A stretch of 64,000 nt of DNA, taken from positions 2,382,501-2,446,500 of the forward strand of contig OY979726.1 of the NCBI GenBank assembly GCA_963855995.1, written 5' to 3'. Of this stretch, positions 11,251 to 23,187 are shown piece after piece. Within the stretch, counting starts at the first letter, position 1. The number at the start of each line of letters is the position of its first letter. The position numbers were made by a program, and so were the translations under genes. This DNA comes from Muricea muricata. Lineage: Eukaryota > Cnidaria > Anthozoa > Malacalcyonacea > Plexauridae. The notes beneath the pieces are model-generated. The model was not told the origin of the DNA. It ran no database searches and saw nothing but the letters and a program-made list of their open reading frames with translations.

Positions 11251-14200
11251 CTAAATGCTGTACTTCAGCCATGGTTTGTTGCTAAACTTTAGTTTGGCAA
11301 TTGGCGTTCGTAGCCTTCGTTTTAAATACGCAAAGGCAACAATGACTGCCAAGGCGAAAACTACCGCCATAGTTAACGTGACAATAATAGCCGGAGACAT
11401 TCCGTGTTTGCTGTCCTGAGTTCGGTCCGTTTCGGCCTCGGTTTTACTGTTGATCCTCGTAGATAAAAATGGCGAATCCTAATGGCAGAAAAAAACGTTT
11501 AACCTAACAAGGCATATACAACAGTATGTTTTTTACGATGAGAGCGTTTGAAGTGACTATAATATCTGTTGTTAAAATTTTGATAACAGGGTAAATACCA
11601 ACCTAAAATGATAGAGCTTTGTGATTGGACTTTCGAAACAAAAGTCATCATTGTTTGTGATTCGTTCTTTAGAAAACCAATTTCTATAATTTATTGTCTT
11701 TCATGGTTATAACCAACCACTCGCAAAGCTTGTTGGTATAGATTGGTGGCGACCCTGGTAACATGCTTAGCAACACAGTTAGAGCAACAATTTTACCTCA
11801 ACGGGGCATTTAATTTCCTTCTGTCTGTTCCATCTTGACAACTTTTTGTCAACTGGCTCGAACTAGAATAAGATTTAATAACTATGTATTGGTACTGAAG
11901 TGCAATATGCAGACATTCAAGCTAGAACTGTGATATCACCTAGCTGATCTGACCGTTAGTAAAAGGCCTGGAACTAGCTACCGAATAGAAATTCATTTTG
12001 TTGTTTTTAATCACGTGAATCTTTTATTTTCCTCTATGAAACTTTTTGAAGCTTTGTAATCATGTTTAGTAAAGAAAATTATAAGTTTACCAGTAATTAT
12101 GAACCGAAGTAAATTATATTTAATGAGAAATTTGCTAATTTGGCATGAAAAATGAATTTCTGTTCGAAAACTAGTGTCAGTAATTTTCCGTGTTTTCAGA
12201 TTACCTGGACATTTATCAGTACAGATTTGCAGACAGTTATGACTGATTTTGGGGGGAAACACCGGTAAAACTCGATTTTATTGCATCGTAGGGTGACGAC
12301 AGTGAAACTGTCGTGCACAGCTAGAAACGCCACAGATTTGATGCAAGTTGTGGATTTTATTGGTTTAATGCAAGTTTGTCTTCAAGTTGCATCAAGCCTG
12401 TTGTCTTCATCAAGTCTCTTCATCAAGATTACCAGACTTGATGCAGCTTGATGTTTGCAAACTTACTGCAAGCTGTTGAATCTCGACAACTCGCATCAAG
12501 CCTATTGATAAAAAGTTTCGTCAATCAACTTGCATCAAGCCTATTGACCACTTGCAGAAGACTTGTTATCATCAAGCTGGAGGAAGCGATGCGAACGCAT
12601 TCTTATATCGACTTCATGACTGCAAGGTCATGCAAATTGAGCATTTCTGGCTGTGTAGTTCACAATTCCGGCCAATTAATAGAGAAATCTGGCTTCTTAT
12701 GATGTCTTTATGTGTTCTCATCCTGTACATCACGAAACAAGATCAACTTCAGATTTTTACCATATTGTTCCATAAGGTTGCTGCTGCGAAACCATTTCCT
12801 TTGAGAGAAAAGTGAAGGCAGTCCAACGAGAACAGATCACGATCCTAAAGAAAAACAAAAACATTGTCATTGATCTTTCGCTACCTTCATGAAACGAGAG
12901 AAACTAAATTCGACGTTTCAAACAAAGCCCCTTTAATTGACAAGACGTTGGTACTGATCATAGTGACTATAGTTGATAACTTCCTGACGAAGGGCTTCCT
13001 TGAAAACGTGGAATTCTGTTTATATCGTATCAAGTATAATGAGAAATCCCATACTTTTGTGTGTTTTTGACTGCACTGCCGACACTTGCAACGTTATCAG
13101 TGCACCTATATATCAGTGCATCTCAGAAATTTAATTTAAGTTGTCTTCATTACAGGGAAAAAGTTTGAGATTCCGTGAATGTTACCTGAACGGCATCAAA
13201 AACTAAATCTTCAAACACAGGTTGAACAACCACCGTGAACTCGTCGCTTCCGTCGTACACGCCACTGTCGATCAACTCGTATACAAGAGTCTAAATTTAA
13301 AAGAGTATATCAACGAAAACACTTTGCTTACATGAAGAGCAATTCTGTAGAAGGTTTTTGTTAATGCAACTAGCTCTTTTTGTGTTCAGCAATTAAGCAC
13401 TCATTGGTTTTACCTATTTATAAGTAAGGTAAAGAATTAAATTTACTTCTTTACTGGCTACCACCGCATTTTTTTTTACCTTGTAACCCTCGTAGAAGTT
13501 GGAGATCTTTTTTCTCATAGATTCGTCTTTCAAACATGGGCAAATTGACCTGAAAACACAATCGGGTTATTCAGGGGCGACCATTAAGTTCCAGTGTTTG
13601 AACAAATCGGGATTTTTGGATGTTTAAATACATCGGACAGGTAAAGGCCAGTTCAAACAAAACCAACATGTTGGATGCAACATGTTGGCCTCGTTGAACA
13701 CTATATGTTGGAAGATGATAGCTTAATTTTAAACTTGCTTAAAATTTCCTCCAACATCATCCAACATTGTTGGCCCAACAATGTTGCATGATGTTGGCTT
13801 CGTTTGAACAGGCCTTAAATATTTAGCGGGTGATAATTTTATTTTTATTAAAAGAAACTGCGCGAAGTTGGTCATAACAATAATGGCCTGTTCAAACGAA
13901 GCCGACATCATGCAACATTGTTGGGCCAACAATGTTGCATGATGTTGGACGAAATTTTAAGCAAGTTTAAAATTAAGCCAACATCTTCCAACATGGTGTT
14001 CAAACGAGGCCAACATGTTGCATCCAACAATGTTGGGTGATGTTGGACCAACATGTTCGCTTCGTTTGAACAGGCCTTAAAACACAATGAACTTTTGACA
14101 TTGCATTTTTTCTGAACGAATCACAGACATCCTATGATGGCTTTTGTTCGAAACGACTATCTTACCAATTTCCCATCATGCATTGACCACGAGACGCTAA

Positions 14201-15695
14201 ATCGTACAAAGAGGACACGTTCAGCGGTAACATAAGATTGACGAATGTTTTCGGTAGCTACAAAAGAAATGAACTTGGACATTTTTCAAGGTCGAATTAA
14301 TCAAGTAAATTATTTAGGTATAGTTAACTGGCAGGATTTGACTGAGTTTTAGCGGACAGAAGAAAATTCAGATGAAATTTCTTGCTTTGAGGAGCAGCTG
14401 CTGAACTTGTGCAAAAATATCGACTTTAGTCTTTACCACACTGCAGTGAACTCACCTTTGTTTGTAAAGCGTCCAGAGTCCTTATAAGAGACTGAATGTA
14501 CTCATCTGGCGTAATTTCATTCTGTACGAAATACGAATTACATATATTAATAATACGATATCAAAACTCAATTCGAATTGCGCATGCTAGATCTGTGTAG
14601 TTAACATCAAAGAGGGAACAATTTTAAACTAATAGAAATGAAGTATGAGTTTGGCAACATTAAACAATACCATGTTTCCACAGAGTCTGCAAAGATCTCT
14701 TGTCCCTGACATGATGTTCACCACCTTCCAATCGCGTTCAAAATCAATTTTCTACAAGAAAATGAGAGGAGACATTTAACATTCGAAGTGGTTTGCAGTT
14801 AAGAGGATCTGCAACCAACAAACATCTTTCAGACTTTACCTTATCCTGCTTAACTTGAAAAATAAGTTGCTGCACTTGTGTTTGTAAATGTCTATTGCGA
14901 AATAATACAAACATAATTGAAGCATTCCCAATGCTGTGTACAAGGACTAAATCTATCAGCACAGATAACAGAGAGGAACTTATTTAAATATTTAAGAATC
15001 TCTTTCTAGCTTTACTGTACTAGATTTCATTTCGCTTGCTCAAGTTCAAAATTTACTTATTAACTGTTACAAACATTGTAAGAATCGACGATGTCTTCTT
15101 CAGGCCGATGTGATTAAGTCAATTCTATACTATTGTAAAAGCAAACTAATATTTGTTCTATACTTTAGTTCGTTCACATATTCTTTCACATGCATGAGAA
15201 GTTCACAACAAGTGTGAATCAGACTTTAAGGAATTAGGCTTTGAGGAATCAGGCTTCAAGGAATCAGTACCTTTGGTTAAAAACTTCAGGTATTTATCGA
15301 TCAAACATTGGTCGATCATTTTGTATGTTAAAAACATAGTTCAAACCTCGTAGTTGCTGAAACGGTGGCAAAATTTAACCCGGAGTTTTTCTCGTAGTGT
15401 CTTGCGGTGTTCGTTGAATAACCTCTGAGCTTTGGGTTGTAGCTTTTTATGATGTCTTTAAACAGGAAAAGAATTATATTTACTAGGAATATGTATATTG
15501 ATGATCGATATAATCAAATCAGTTGAAATGAAATCAACACGATATGGATTACAGAGTTCACAATGATCTTTACAATCAGTCATTGTTCACTTAATCGATC
15601 AATCAATCAATGACAAATCAGCTGATAATTTCTTAGCGATATTTTACTTACTCGGCAGAGTGAAAAGACGTTGCAAATTTTCGTCGCCGCCGTTG
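11251..15695 (-). CDS. Phospholipase B1-like GDSL hydrolase, membrane anchored (N-terminal exons not found)
   Basis: Eleven consistent exons on the minus strand, in gene order: 15652-15695, 15347-15455, 14840-14933, 14671-14751, 14456-14521, 14166-14257, 13480-13549, 13186-13290, 12761-12844, 11797-11862, 11251-11478. All have GT-AG borders and joined phases, giving about 345 residues. They match the PLB1-type GDSL fold: GGDENLQRLFTLPN, SYNPKLRGYSTNT, DFERDWKVVNIMSGTRDLC, TFVNLMLPLNVSSLYDL, DEFTVVVQP, LDCLHFSLKGNG (catalytic D-x-x-H), WNNMFEPVD. A transmembrane helix (AIIVTLTMAVVFALAVIVAFAY) and a short basic tail follow, so the domain is extracellular or lumenal. The family phospholipase/lipase activity is known; here block III reads S-G-T-R-D where G-G-N-D or G-G-S-D is usual. 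The exon with the catalytic Ser (GDS block) was not located between 15.7 and 18.8 kb. Confidence 0.85.
11885..12245. repeat. Dispersed repeat, inverted relative of the 8.3-kb MITE
   Basis: The reverse complement of about 11930-12190 aligns with 8280-8560, including CTAGCTGATCTGACCGT and AGGCCTGGAACTAGCTACC. The terminal GGCCGG repeats of the 8.15-8.61 kb copy are not evident here, so this copy looks truncated. Confidence 0.6.
12270..12570. repeat. TTGCATCAAG-rich repeat
   Basis: TTGCATCAAGCC and its complement CTTGATGCAA recur at least six times within 300 bp, in an intron of the phospholipase-like gene. No coding potential was seen. Confidence 0.6.
13645..13815. mobile_element. MITE, GGCCTGTTCAAACGAAGCC family, copy A
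   Basis: Terminal inverted repeats (AGGCCAGTTCAAAC and GTTTGAACAGGCCT) are flanked by TAA on both sides. The inside is rich in the palindromic words CAACATGTTGG and CCAACAATGTTGG. It lies in an intron of the phospholipase-like gene, 68 bp from copy B. Confidence 0.8.
13884..14077. mobile_element. MITE, GGCCTGTTCAAACGAAGCC family, copy B
   Basis: Same family as 13645-13815 but internally inverted relative to it, so the pair forms one large imperfect palindrome. It is also flanked by TAA on both sides, which is compatible with a 3-bp target duplication. Confidence 0.8.
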
Positions 15696-18600
15696 CTACA
15701 AAATGAAATTATACAAACAATTTATTAAACCTGGGTGTTAGCTGGCTCATACTTTGTCCGTTCGACGTAGGACTCTTCAGAATTGAGATGATAAGGAACG
15801 TTCGCTAATAAGCCATATACGCATATTTTTCTTTGTTTTTATTGCTTTTCATATTACAAAGAAAATTACCAAAGCAACTATATACACTAAGCTCAACAGT
15901 CGTTTTTTTTTGCTTTGTGCTGTATAAATTTATAACAAGGTGATGTAAAAACATGCATCCTCGTCTAAATTACACAAAATGTCTTCAAAAGAGACTAGCT
16001 GACACTCCGCTCAGTTTCTGTCGCCTATATTATACAGTCCTTTGAAACGTTCTTTATCCCTCACTCTCTTGTCCTCGTAAGGTAAGCCCTGTGGCTATGC
16101 AAGTAGATTGTACAAATTCTGAGAATATAAAGTAAGGGCCATTCGATTCGAATTAACCTCAGTTTTTGTTGGGGGGCGTGTGTGTGTGGAGGGGGGTGAA
16201 TAGTTTATCACTAACATTTTACCAAAAAAAAAATGTTGAAAATGTTGCAGCCAACCAGAGGACTTGGCCACGCTATGCAAATTTTAAATCGTTATTATGT
16301 AATTTAGAAGCTCATTGTTGTCACGGTCTAAAAAGAAGGCAATATTTGCGTAGCAAATTGACTAAATATCACAGCTGCCTGGTCATGAATGCGTTGGACA
16401 TTTGCACAGCTCAGTCACTATTTTGGTAAAACTTTCTTGTTTTAGCAGTCCAGCACAAACAGCAGGTCCGATCTCGCAAGGCAAGGTTAGATACGCCCCT
16501 TTTCCCTTGATTGTGACATATCCTTGACAAGGTGTTTGCACCTGCCAACGGCATGTTCATTCGTTTGTGTTTACTGTATTTTGATATTTTCGTAAGCGCA
16601 CGATAATAGAAGCATTTAAATGAGTTCGTAAGCAACACGGTGAGGTCATGACTCGTGAATAATTGAAACTGAATCGTAAAAGTTGCAGCAGTTGGCGGCT
16701 ACCTTTGCTGGGAATATATCGCATGAACTACTGAACGAAGGACCACAATTTAGCGGTACGTTTTGTTGTTTCACCTTCCCACTAGCGATTTATATAGATA
16801 TTTATATATTTATGGACAGCCAAAAAGGAGCTGAAACCATCCGAAATCGCTCTTTAGAGAGCTGTTAGCTAAGCTGGCAACCTTGCGACGAGAGCTAGGT
16901 CGGCTGGACAAAAGTTACTCGTACCTGGTTACAGTTCAGCCGATAGTTCGCCGTGTGCGGGTAGATATTACTGAGTTTTGTGCCTCGTGCAAACGAAACG
17001 TACGTGTTTGGTACGCGAGAAAAGCTTGCATGAGGCATAAAACTCAGTAAAATCCACGCGCACACGATGAGCTGGGTATCGGCTGAGCTGTAAACAGGCA
17101 CGAGTAGCTTTGCTCAGCCGATATACCTCTCGTTCGATCTAATTTATTGATCGATCTTGAACCTGTCCAAGGCTGTTTGCTGGAGTATCCACATTTGGAC
17201 AGCTCACAATTATAGCGTGCTAAACAAAGAACTAATTTTGGATTGCGCTATTGTGACGTTTTTGTGCAAATGTTCTCACAAATTGAACACTCGACGAAAC
17301 CACTTCAAGCAACCGGAAAATGAACTAAGTGTAAACGAATATAGGTATTAAAGCGTGACGTTTGGTCGCCTTGCTTTAGTTTCTGGATAATTATTTGACA
17401 TTGAAAGTTAAATTGCACGAAGTGGTTCATGCTGCTTCAAATTTATTTAAGTTGCAATTACAGCATTGTTTGACAACTATAGAGTGTTCCGGATATGTGG
17501 GCTTGAAAGTCCTTGAAGCACCTTCAATTTTACTTTTATTGGCCTGTACGAACCAACTGTTTGCAAATTCATGTGACAAAGGTTGATTATAACTTTGTCT
17601 ATATGAGGAAGAATCTTAAGTGTACTGCCATGAGAAGATATATACCCCAGGACAAAATTTTAATAGTTAAAATGATCATTTGGTGTGAATGCCTTTATAA
17701 ACAAAAGTTTAGAAGTCGTTCTTTGGACGAACATTCTGCATAATTATTAAGTTCATTGTCATTGTGAGCCAGCCACAAAGAAATTAATTATACTCTAGTC
17801 TGGGGTATGCTTTGTAGCTTGTATATCAAAAAGAATTGCACTGCAAACAGTTTAAAGAACGACTAATAACTTATTTATCAACATTGAACGCTCTGGGAAA
17901 GGTATCTATGTATCTTACTTATAGAACGAGTCTTAGTGTTATCCTTATTTGGAGGTTTGTTAACTCTGCTATTTCGTCACAATTTTAAAAACAATCCTTG
18001 AAGCAGCAAAATTTTAATGCATTGTAATGTCCTGTATAAACTGGGTATAATATAACCAAAATGACTGCTTGTACAGGTAGCTCACAGTTGAAACAAACGC
18101 ACGCTTTGTCTTTGTATTGTAGTTGATAATGTTTTACAAATTAAATGTAAAATTTTGGTCCATTTTTTAGTATTAGCAATAACAACACAATTGCAACCCT
18201 GCGATTCAATGGCATGAGGCTAGATTAGAGCCGAAATGCCCCAATTTGTGGCACAAAAAATTGTCCAGCACATTTTTGAGGACTTTTCCAAAATATCTAC
18301 AAATACTATAGCAAGACTATATTTACGAATGACTATATCAAGATCGAAATGTCATGACTATTTTTAGACACAATAGATAATTTAGCATCTGTTTTTCATA
18401 TTTTCTTTTATTGCATTGAAATTGAAATTAGCCCGCTTGGCTGACGCGCTCTGGCTGATAAAGATGCATATAGGAAAATAGTTGCAAGAAAAGGGAAGCT
18501 ATACCACTAACCACATGGGCAAAAGTGCCAAATATAATAAAAGGTGGGGGGAGGGAGGAAGAATTGAAAATAACACTTCCTATTATTGTTGGGAAATGAC

Positions 18601-18827
18601 TACCTCAGTGTATTTTTGCTCGCATTTTTCAGGAAAACGTCAAGAGTTATAACTGTTTAATTTGTAGTGTAATGTTCTTTTTATTGTATGTGCAAGCAGC
18701 AGCATGCTTGACAAAAACACAATAAAAGGCGGGAAACAAATTCGTGATGGTCCCGCAAGAAAACGTGAACGCGTTGTATATATTTTTCCTACCATCACTT
18801 GTGAAGATATGAAAATTGTTAGTAGTC
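15696..18827. other. Spacer or intron, missing phospholipase N-terminal exons not found
   Basis: About 3.1 kb between the first recognised phospholipase-like exon and the adaptor gene. I searched the minus strand for a GDS motif and for an E-Y-R-G-type segment and found none with usable splice sites. Short open frames here carry no family signal. One palindromic element (16909-17112) is listed separately. Confidence 0.5.
16909..17112. mobile_element. Palindromic MITE
   Basis: The left arm (AAAGTTACTCGTACCTGGTTACAG...) is complementary to the right arm (...GTAAACAGGCACGAGTAGCTTTG) over about 90 bp, with TACTGAGTTTT and CATGAGGC-type words near the centre. Confidence 0.7.
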
Positions 18828-19073
18828 ATCGTTGATTTCAGGTCACTTTTCGCTGTAATATTCTCAATTTCGTTGCGAAGTTCCTTTCGAAGTTCAAAAT
18901 TTCATTCAGAATTCGCAAGCCAGTTTGTAAACTAAGCATTTGATTGGCTTCCTTTGAGTTCAGGGACCAATCACAACCTTTGTTTACAAACCGGCACGCG
19001 AATTCTGATAAGAACTTTTGACCATCGCAACGAAGTTCGGAACATTACAGTGAAATCAACTAAATCAACGATA
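18828..19073. mobile_element. Palindromic MITE
   Basis: ATCGTTGATTT at the left and AAATCAACGAT at the right bracket arms sharing CACTGTAATRTTC, TTCGTTGCGA, CAGAATTCGC and GTTTGTAAAC words in inverted orientation. It lies directly upstream of the adaptor gene and could contribute to its 5' flank. Confidence 0.7.
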
Positions 19074-19170
19074 AATAGTTATGGTAAAACACTCTCAAAC
19101 ATATAATAAGTAATATCACGGTAATATTACGAGTAACTTGTGTTTCAGAATTTCACTTGCCGTACTGGAC

Positions 19171-22100
19171 ATGTCTCCTATACTGTCAAGCGTTCCTGTC
19201 GTTTTAATTTTATTATCTACTCAAGCAGAAGGTAAGAATCACGCCATTTTGGCTCTTCAACATCTTTCGTGTATATCATATACATATTGCCGTTTCAGTG
19301 CCTGTTCATATAAGCAGACGTTATCTCGCGGTTGGCGAGAAAACATTTCGCCAAGTCAATTTTGTTCTGTTCATATGGAGAAATGTTACCGCACTTACTG
19401 CGTGCACGGTGCGTTTTTTACGAGTTTGTTTCGTATTATGAAACTCGATGTTTATTGGCCAAAATTTTCACGTTGCTATGGGTGGAACCAATGTTACTAA
19501 GACCTGCCTTCAGTAGTAACATTAGTTCCGCCCATTGCAACATGAAAATTTTGGCCAACAACGAAACCAACACGTAAAAAACGCACGGTGTACGCTCAAT
19601 TGCAAATCACGGTTAGGGTACGTGGTAACGTTTCCCGTTGTGGCGTAGATTTTGTAAACTTTAAGTGTGCTAAGCAGAAAGTTTACCTACTAAGCGGGAA
19701 AGTTGTGTTCACAAGGGACAAAAATTATCGTGGTCAACGAGATCTCGCCTGTGCGCTAGCGAGGTCTCGTTACCCGGGAAAACGTTTCGCCCCCATATGA
19801 AGGAATTGTAACTTTTCAGTTATTTTTATGACTGAAGAATGAAGATCGAGGCGAGATATCGCTAGTAAACACGACGAAATGTTTCACGGTAACCGAGACA
19901 ACTTCTCATATGAACACCCCCTCGGACAACTAAAAAAACCATTTCATTGCTCATTTCATTTGCAGGAAAATGTACCTGTGTGGACTACGATCGCGATTGG
20001 TATGTTGTTGTAGTCTCGTTTGCAAGCGGAATCGTGCTGTGTGCCGTTCTTGCAGTTTTATTGTTTTGCTTTCGCAAACGATGCAACAAGCCCAGTTCCT
20101 TCGCAGCAGCTCAATCACAGGAAGCTCTAGAGACCCAAGAAAGCGGTGATTTTAATCTGTTCTATGAAGAAGTGCCAGGTGCTGGAAACGATGCTTTCGA
20201 AGCGATTGGACGTTTTGACCAGCCAAGGTACAGGACGAATGGTACCGTGCATGAGTAAACAACCAATACTAATCATACACTTTGACATGGCCTGACACAC
20301 TTTGGAAGTACCCTGTAACTTCACTTTACATACATTCCAGGACTTTGTATTTATGTATTTTTGACAAGAACGGCAATGTCTATAACCATGGCCGCAAATC
20401 AACATGAATTAGTAAACACTGTCCAACCAACATGCAATGCAATGGTAACATTTGTGAATTCAAAAAGACCAATAGAATCCAGTGTATACCTTTGTTAGAA
20501 CAAAAGAAGTCTTGAAAGCCGACTGTTACATGTACATTACGTCGTTCTTGCTTGAAATGTGTAAAGTCTTGGAATATATTTAGAGTCAAATAAAATTAAA
20601 GTGTATCATGCCATATCACACGTGTACCATCTTATTATCTCAACGCTTTTGCCTGCGTTTCCAGTCTATTTCCTTGATTGTTTACGATGAAACTAATATT
20701 AAAAGTTGGAGAGGGGAGGAGGGGCTAGTTTAGTTTTGAAGTGATAAAGCAGGAAGCAACAATGATCTTGACGAAAGAATAAACACCTAACAGAATGAAC
20801 GTTCCATCTTAAAACGATCAAGACAAGTTCTTGGTTTACAAGTTCTTCCACACCCTCTGAACGCACCCCCCTCCCCTTAAAACACCCGGAATATCCCGCG
20901 TACGGAAATCATTCTAACCACATTTGTCATCTCTGTTCCCCCATCAGGTCTAACTCGATGGATTCCAGAACCAATCTAGTGGTCCACCTCGGCCAACCTA
21001 TGAAACGTTCGTACTACCAACAACCGAGGATTGGAATGGAGCCGATGTACAACGACTGCGATGGCAAATTTAGTTGTCAATCGGGGTCGGGTGATTGTAG
21101 AAACAAGTATGGTGAATCCAGCGGTACATCGCGTTACCAACAGCCCAAGATGCAGTCGAATTATAGCTACAATGATATGGCATCGATGCAAAGAATCAAC
21201 CCGCCATCTGAGTCTGAGTTTCGGAGAGTGAATTTGATAGACAATGACCAAGATAGCTCGTCAACGGTAAGTTCACCCACAGAGGCAATTAGTCCCCATG
21301 GTGATGCCAATTTACCAGGCGAGTACCAGCATCCTAGAGTTGTTCGTACGTACAATGACCTTCCCGCCAGTCCAGCGCTGTCGCCAAAATGTGAAGTGAT
21401 TTCACCAACAGAATCAACCAGCCAGATACGAAACCACCTAGAAGTGAAGAGGACAGGTACTGAACGAAGCATGCCATTAAAACCACCTCGAAAACATAGA
21501 AAATCCGTAGCGGAACCGTCGGCCTATCAGACACCATCAAAACATACGTCACCAGCGACACAGCATCTCCTAACACCATCATCAAAATTGGAGTCACCAT
21601 CAACCGAAGTGGCACCACCGTTACCTCCACCATTTGATGTCGCCGTAGAGGACAAAACTTGTCAAGTTACAAGCAAGGAATTTTTTGAGGACGGTAAGAT
21701 TGATCACACGGACAAAGTTGGTGCATCATCGACACAAGATCCAATGACACCATCAAAATCAGAACGACCATCATCAAGTTTGGATCCTGAAGCAGAAGAT
21801 CGCGACCCGAACTACCAGTTACCCGAAATAGATGTAGAATTCCTAGAAAACGAAGGACACGGCCCGAGTGATACAATGTCAAGTCGTGAGGCCAGCTACC
21901 AGATACCAAGTATCGAAACGACATTCTTAGAAAATAAAGAAAAGTCATCAAGCGAGTTGTCGGATTCGCTAACAACACCACCATCCACGGCTTCTGCCAG
22001 TTTACTACCTTTAAACCTACCAGCAAGAACACCATCAGCAAAGTCACTACCTTCCACGCAATCGATGGCTGGCACAGATTCGCCATCACCAAATCTACCA

Positions 22101-22304
22101 GCAGGGGCACTATCGGTCAAATCACCAGACACCTCACCATCAAAACCACCACCACCAGTTCCCCCCAGAACGGTACCAACATTACCAGAGAAAACAAAGG
22201 CGTTCTCGCCACCATCACCAGCATTGTATTCAGAGTTAAATGAGCTTGATCGACAAAACCTAACCCAAAATTACGAACATTTAACTTCGACGACTTCGTC
22301 ATAG
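19171..22304 (+). CDS. Single-pass transmembrane adaptor with repeated Y-x-x-P motifs
   Basis: Three exons, 19171-19231, 19966-20227 and 20948-22304, with GT-AG borders and matching phases, total 1680 nt and 559 residues. Residues 1-19 look like a signal peptide, followed by a very short ectodomain (GKCTCVDYDRDW) and a transmembrane helix (VVVVSFASGIVLCAVLAVLLF). Next comes CFRKRC, a juxtamembrane Cys pair of the kind palmitoylated in LAT/PAG-type adaptors. The cytoplasmic tail of about 500 residues is Ser/Pro/Thr-rich with YQQP (twice), YQHP, YQTP, YQLP and YQIP sites, further YNDL, YSEL and YEHL sites, and proline-rich PPPPVPPR and PLKPPRKHRK motifs. Phosphorylated YxxP is the known ligand of Crk-type SH2 domains; PxxPxR binds SH3 domains. 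I infer a membrane scaffold downstream of a tyrosine kinase. I do not recognise an orthologue. Confidence 0.8.
19400..19595. mobile_element. Palindromic MITE in adaptor intron 1
   Basis: The arms GTGCACGGTGCGTTTTTTAC and GTAAAAAACGCACGGTGTAC pair, with further pairing of the GGCCAAAATTTTCA region around a short centre. Confidence 0.75.
20589..20594 (+). promoter_or_regulatory. Polyadenylation signal AATAAA inside adaptor intron 2
   Basis: If the donor after 20227 is not used, the frame continues for ten codons (YRTNGTVHE) to a TGA at 20256-20258, and this AATAAA lies about 330 bp downstream. That would give a short membrane protein lacking all Y-x-x-P motifs. Use of the site is inference. 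Confidence 0.4.
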
Positions 22305-23187
22305 ACAGCTCAGAAGTTTGTTGAGTTCACGTTAACTAAGTTTGCATTCGTTTTGTTAATGAAGGTCTCAACACATTGTTAGTTTTGGGGCTTTTGGGAA
22401 AGAAATTCTGGTTAGAAATTACTTGAACTGAACTGATCCAATTTATTTTATCCTATTTTATCAGGGTAAATCCCGTCAGCGCTACAGTAAGCACTGTTAT
22501 CAAGGGGAGCCCTGAACTTGCCTCAAAATCTTGTTGCGGCGTTTTCAAATTTGGCGGACGTACTGTTTTGTTACATCCAAGGCATGAAGTAAACGATTTT
22601 TGGCAAAGAATGTGCAATCATAACTTGAAACACTATCTAAAGGCCCAATTTGGATTAACATTAGATATGCAAGCATTAGGCTGAAAGACAATTTAATTTA
22701 ATTTAATAATTTAATTTAATAATAATTTAATACTTATATAGCGCTGTTTACAATAAGAGATCAATAGCGACAACAAGCGAAGCAACAGTTCTTTAATAGT
22801 TAATTCAAATTTCAAAATTTTATCAAAACAAATTTGAACATATTTGTCCTTCAGGGACCGGTTGTAATAACATTCTTATTTACTTTTTTGTAGTTAAATA
22901 GTGTTTGAGTGCTAAATACGTTATTCTGATCGGTTGATGTTTCCACTAATCGTAGTTAACCTTAGTCACTTTATTTTTTTATTCAACCGGACCCAGATGC
23001 CCACTGTGATGTCGTGTGCAAAGTATTATATATATTTGAAGAATTGTTTTGAACTGTAACACACGTAGAACTAGTAACACAGAAGTCGCAAGTACAGTTG
23101 TTTGAATTAAGGAGTAGGATTTAATTTAGCTGAAAAGTAGAGCTAGTACAGTACCTCCATGCCATGCCACGGTCTTCCATAAAGAAA
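22305..23187. other. Convergent intergenic spacer
   Basis: Between the adaptor stop and the end of the Ig-like gene. It contains an AATTTAATTT low-complexity stretch near 22690-22730 and a possible small MITE at about 22854-22996 with GGGACCGGTTG and CAACCGGACCC ends. No coding signal was seen. Confidence 0.5.

Noticed and set aside
16002..16083. Missing GDS exon of the phospholipase-like gene (minus strand reads ...IGDRN)
   Set aside because: Ser is replaced by Arg and a stop follows two codons later; no donor site. Not the catalytic block.
17350..17385. Minus-strand GDQT as a GDSL block
   Set aside because: No Ser, no open frame around it, no splice sites.
21667..22110. 147-codon minus-strand frame opposite the adaptor exon 3
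   Set aside because: Antisense of a low-complexity Ser/Pro/Thr tail with few stops; no independent evidence.
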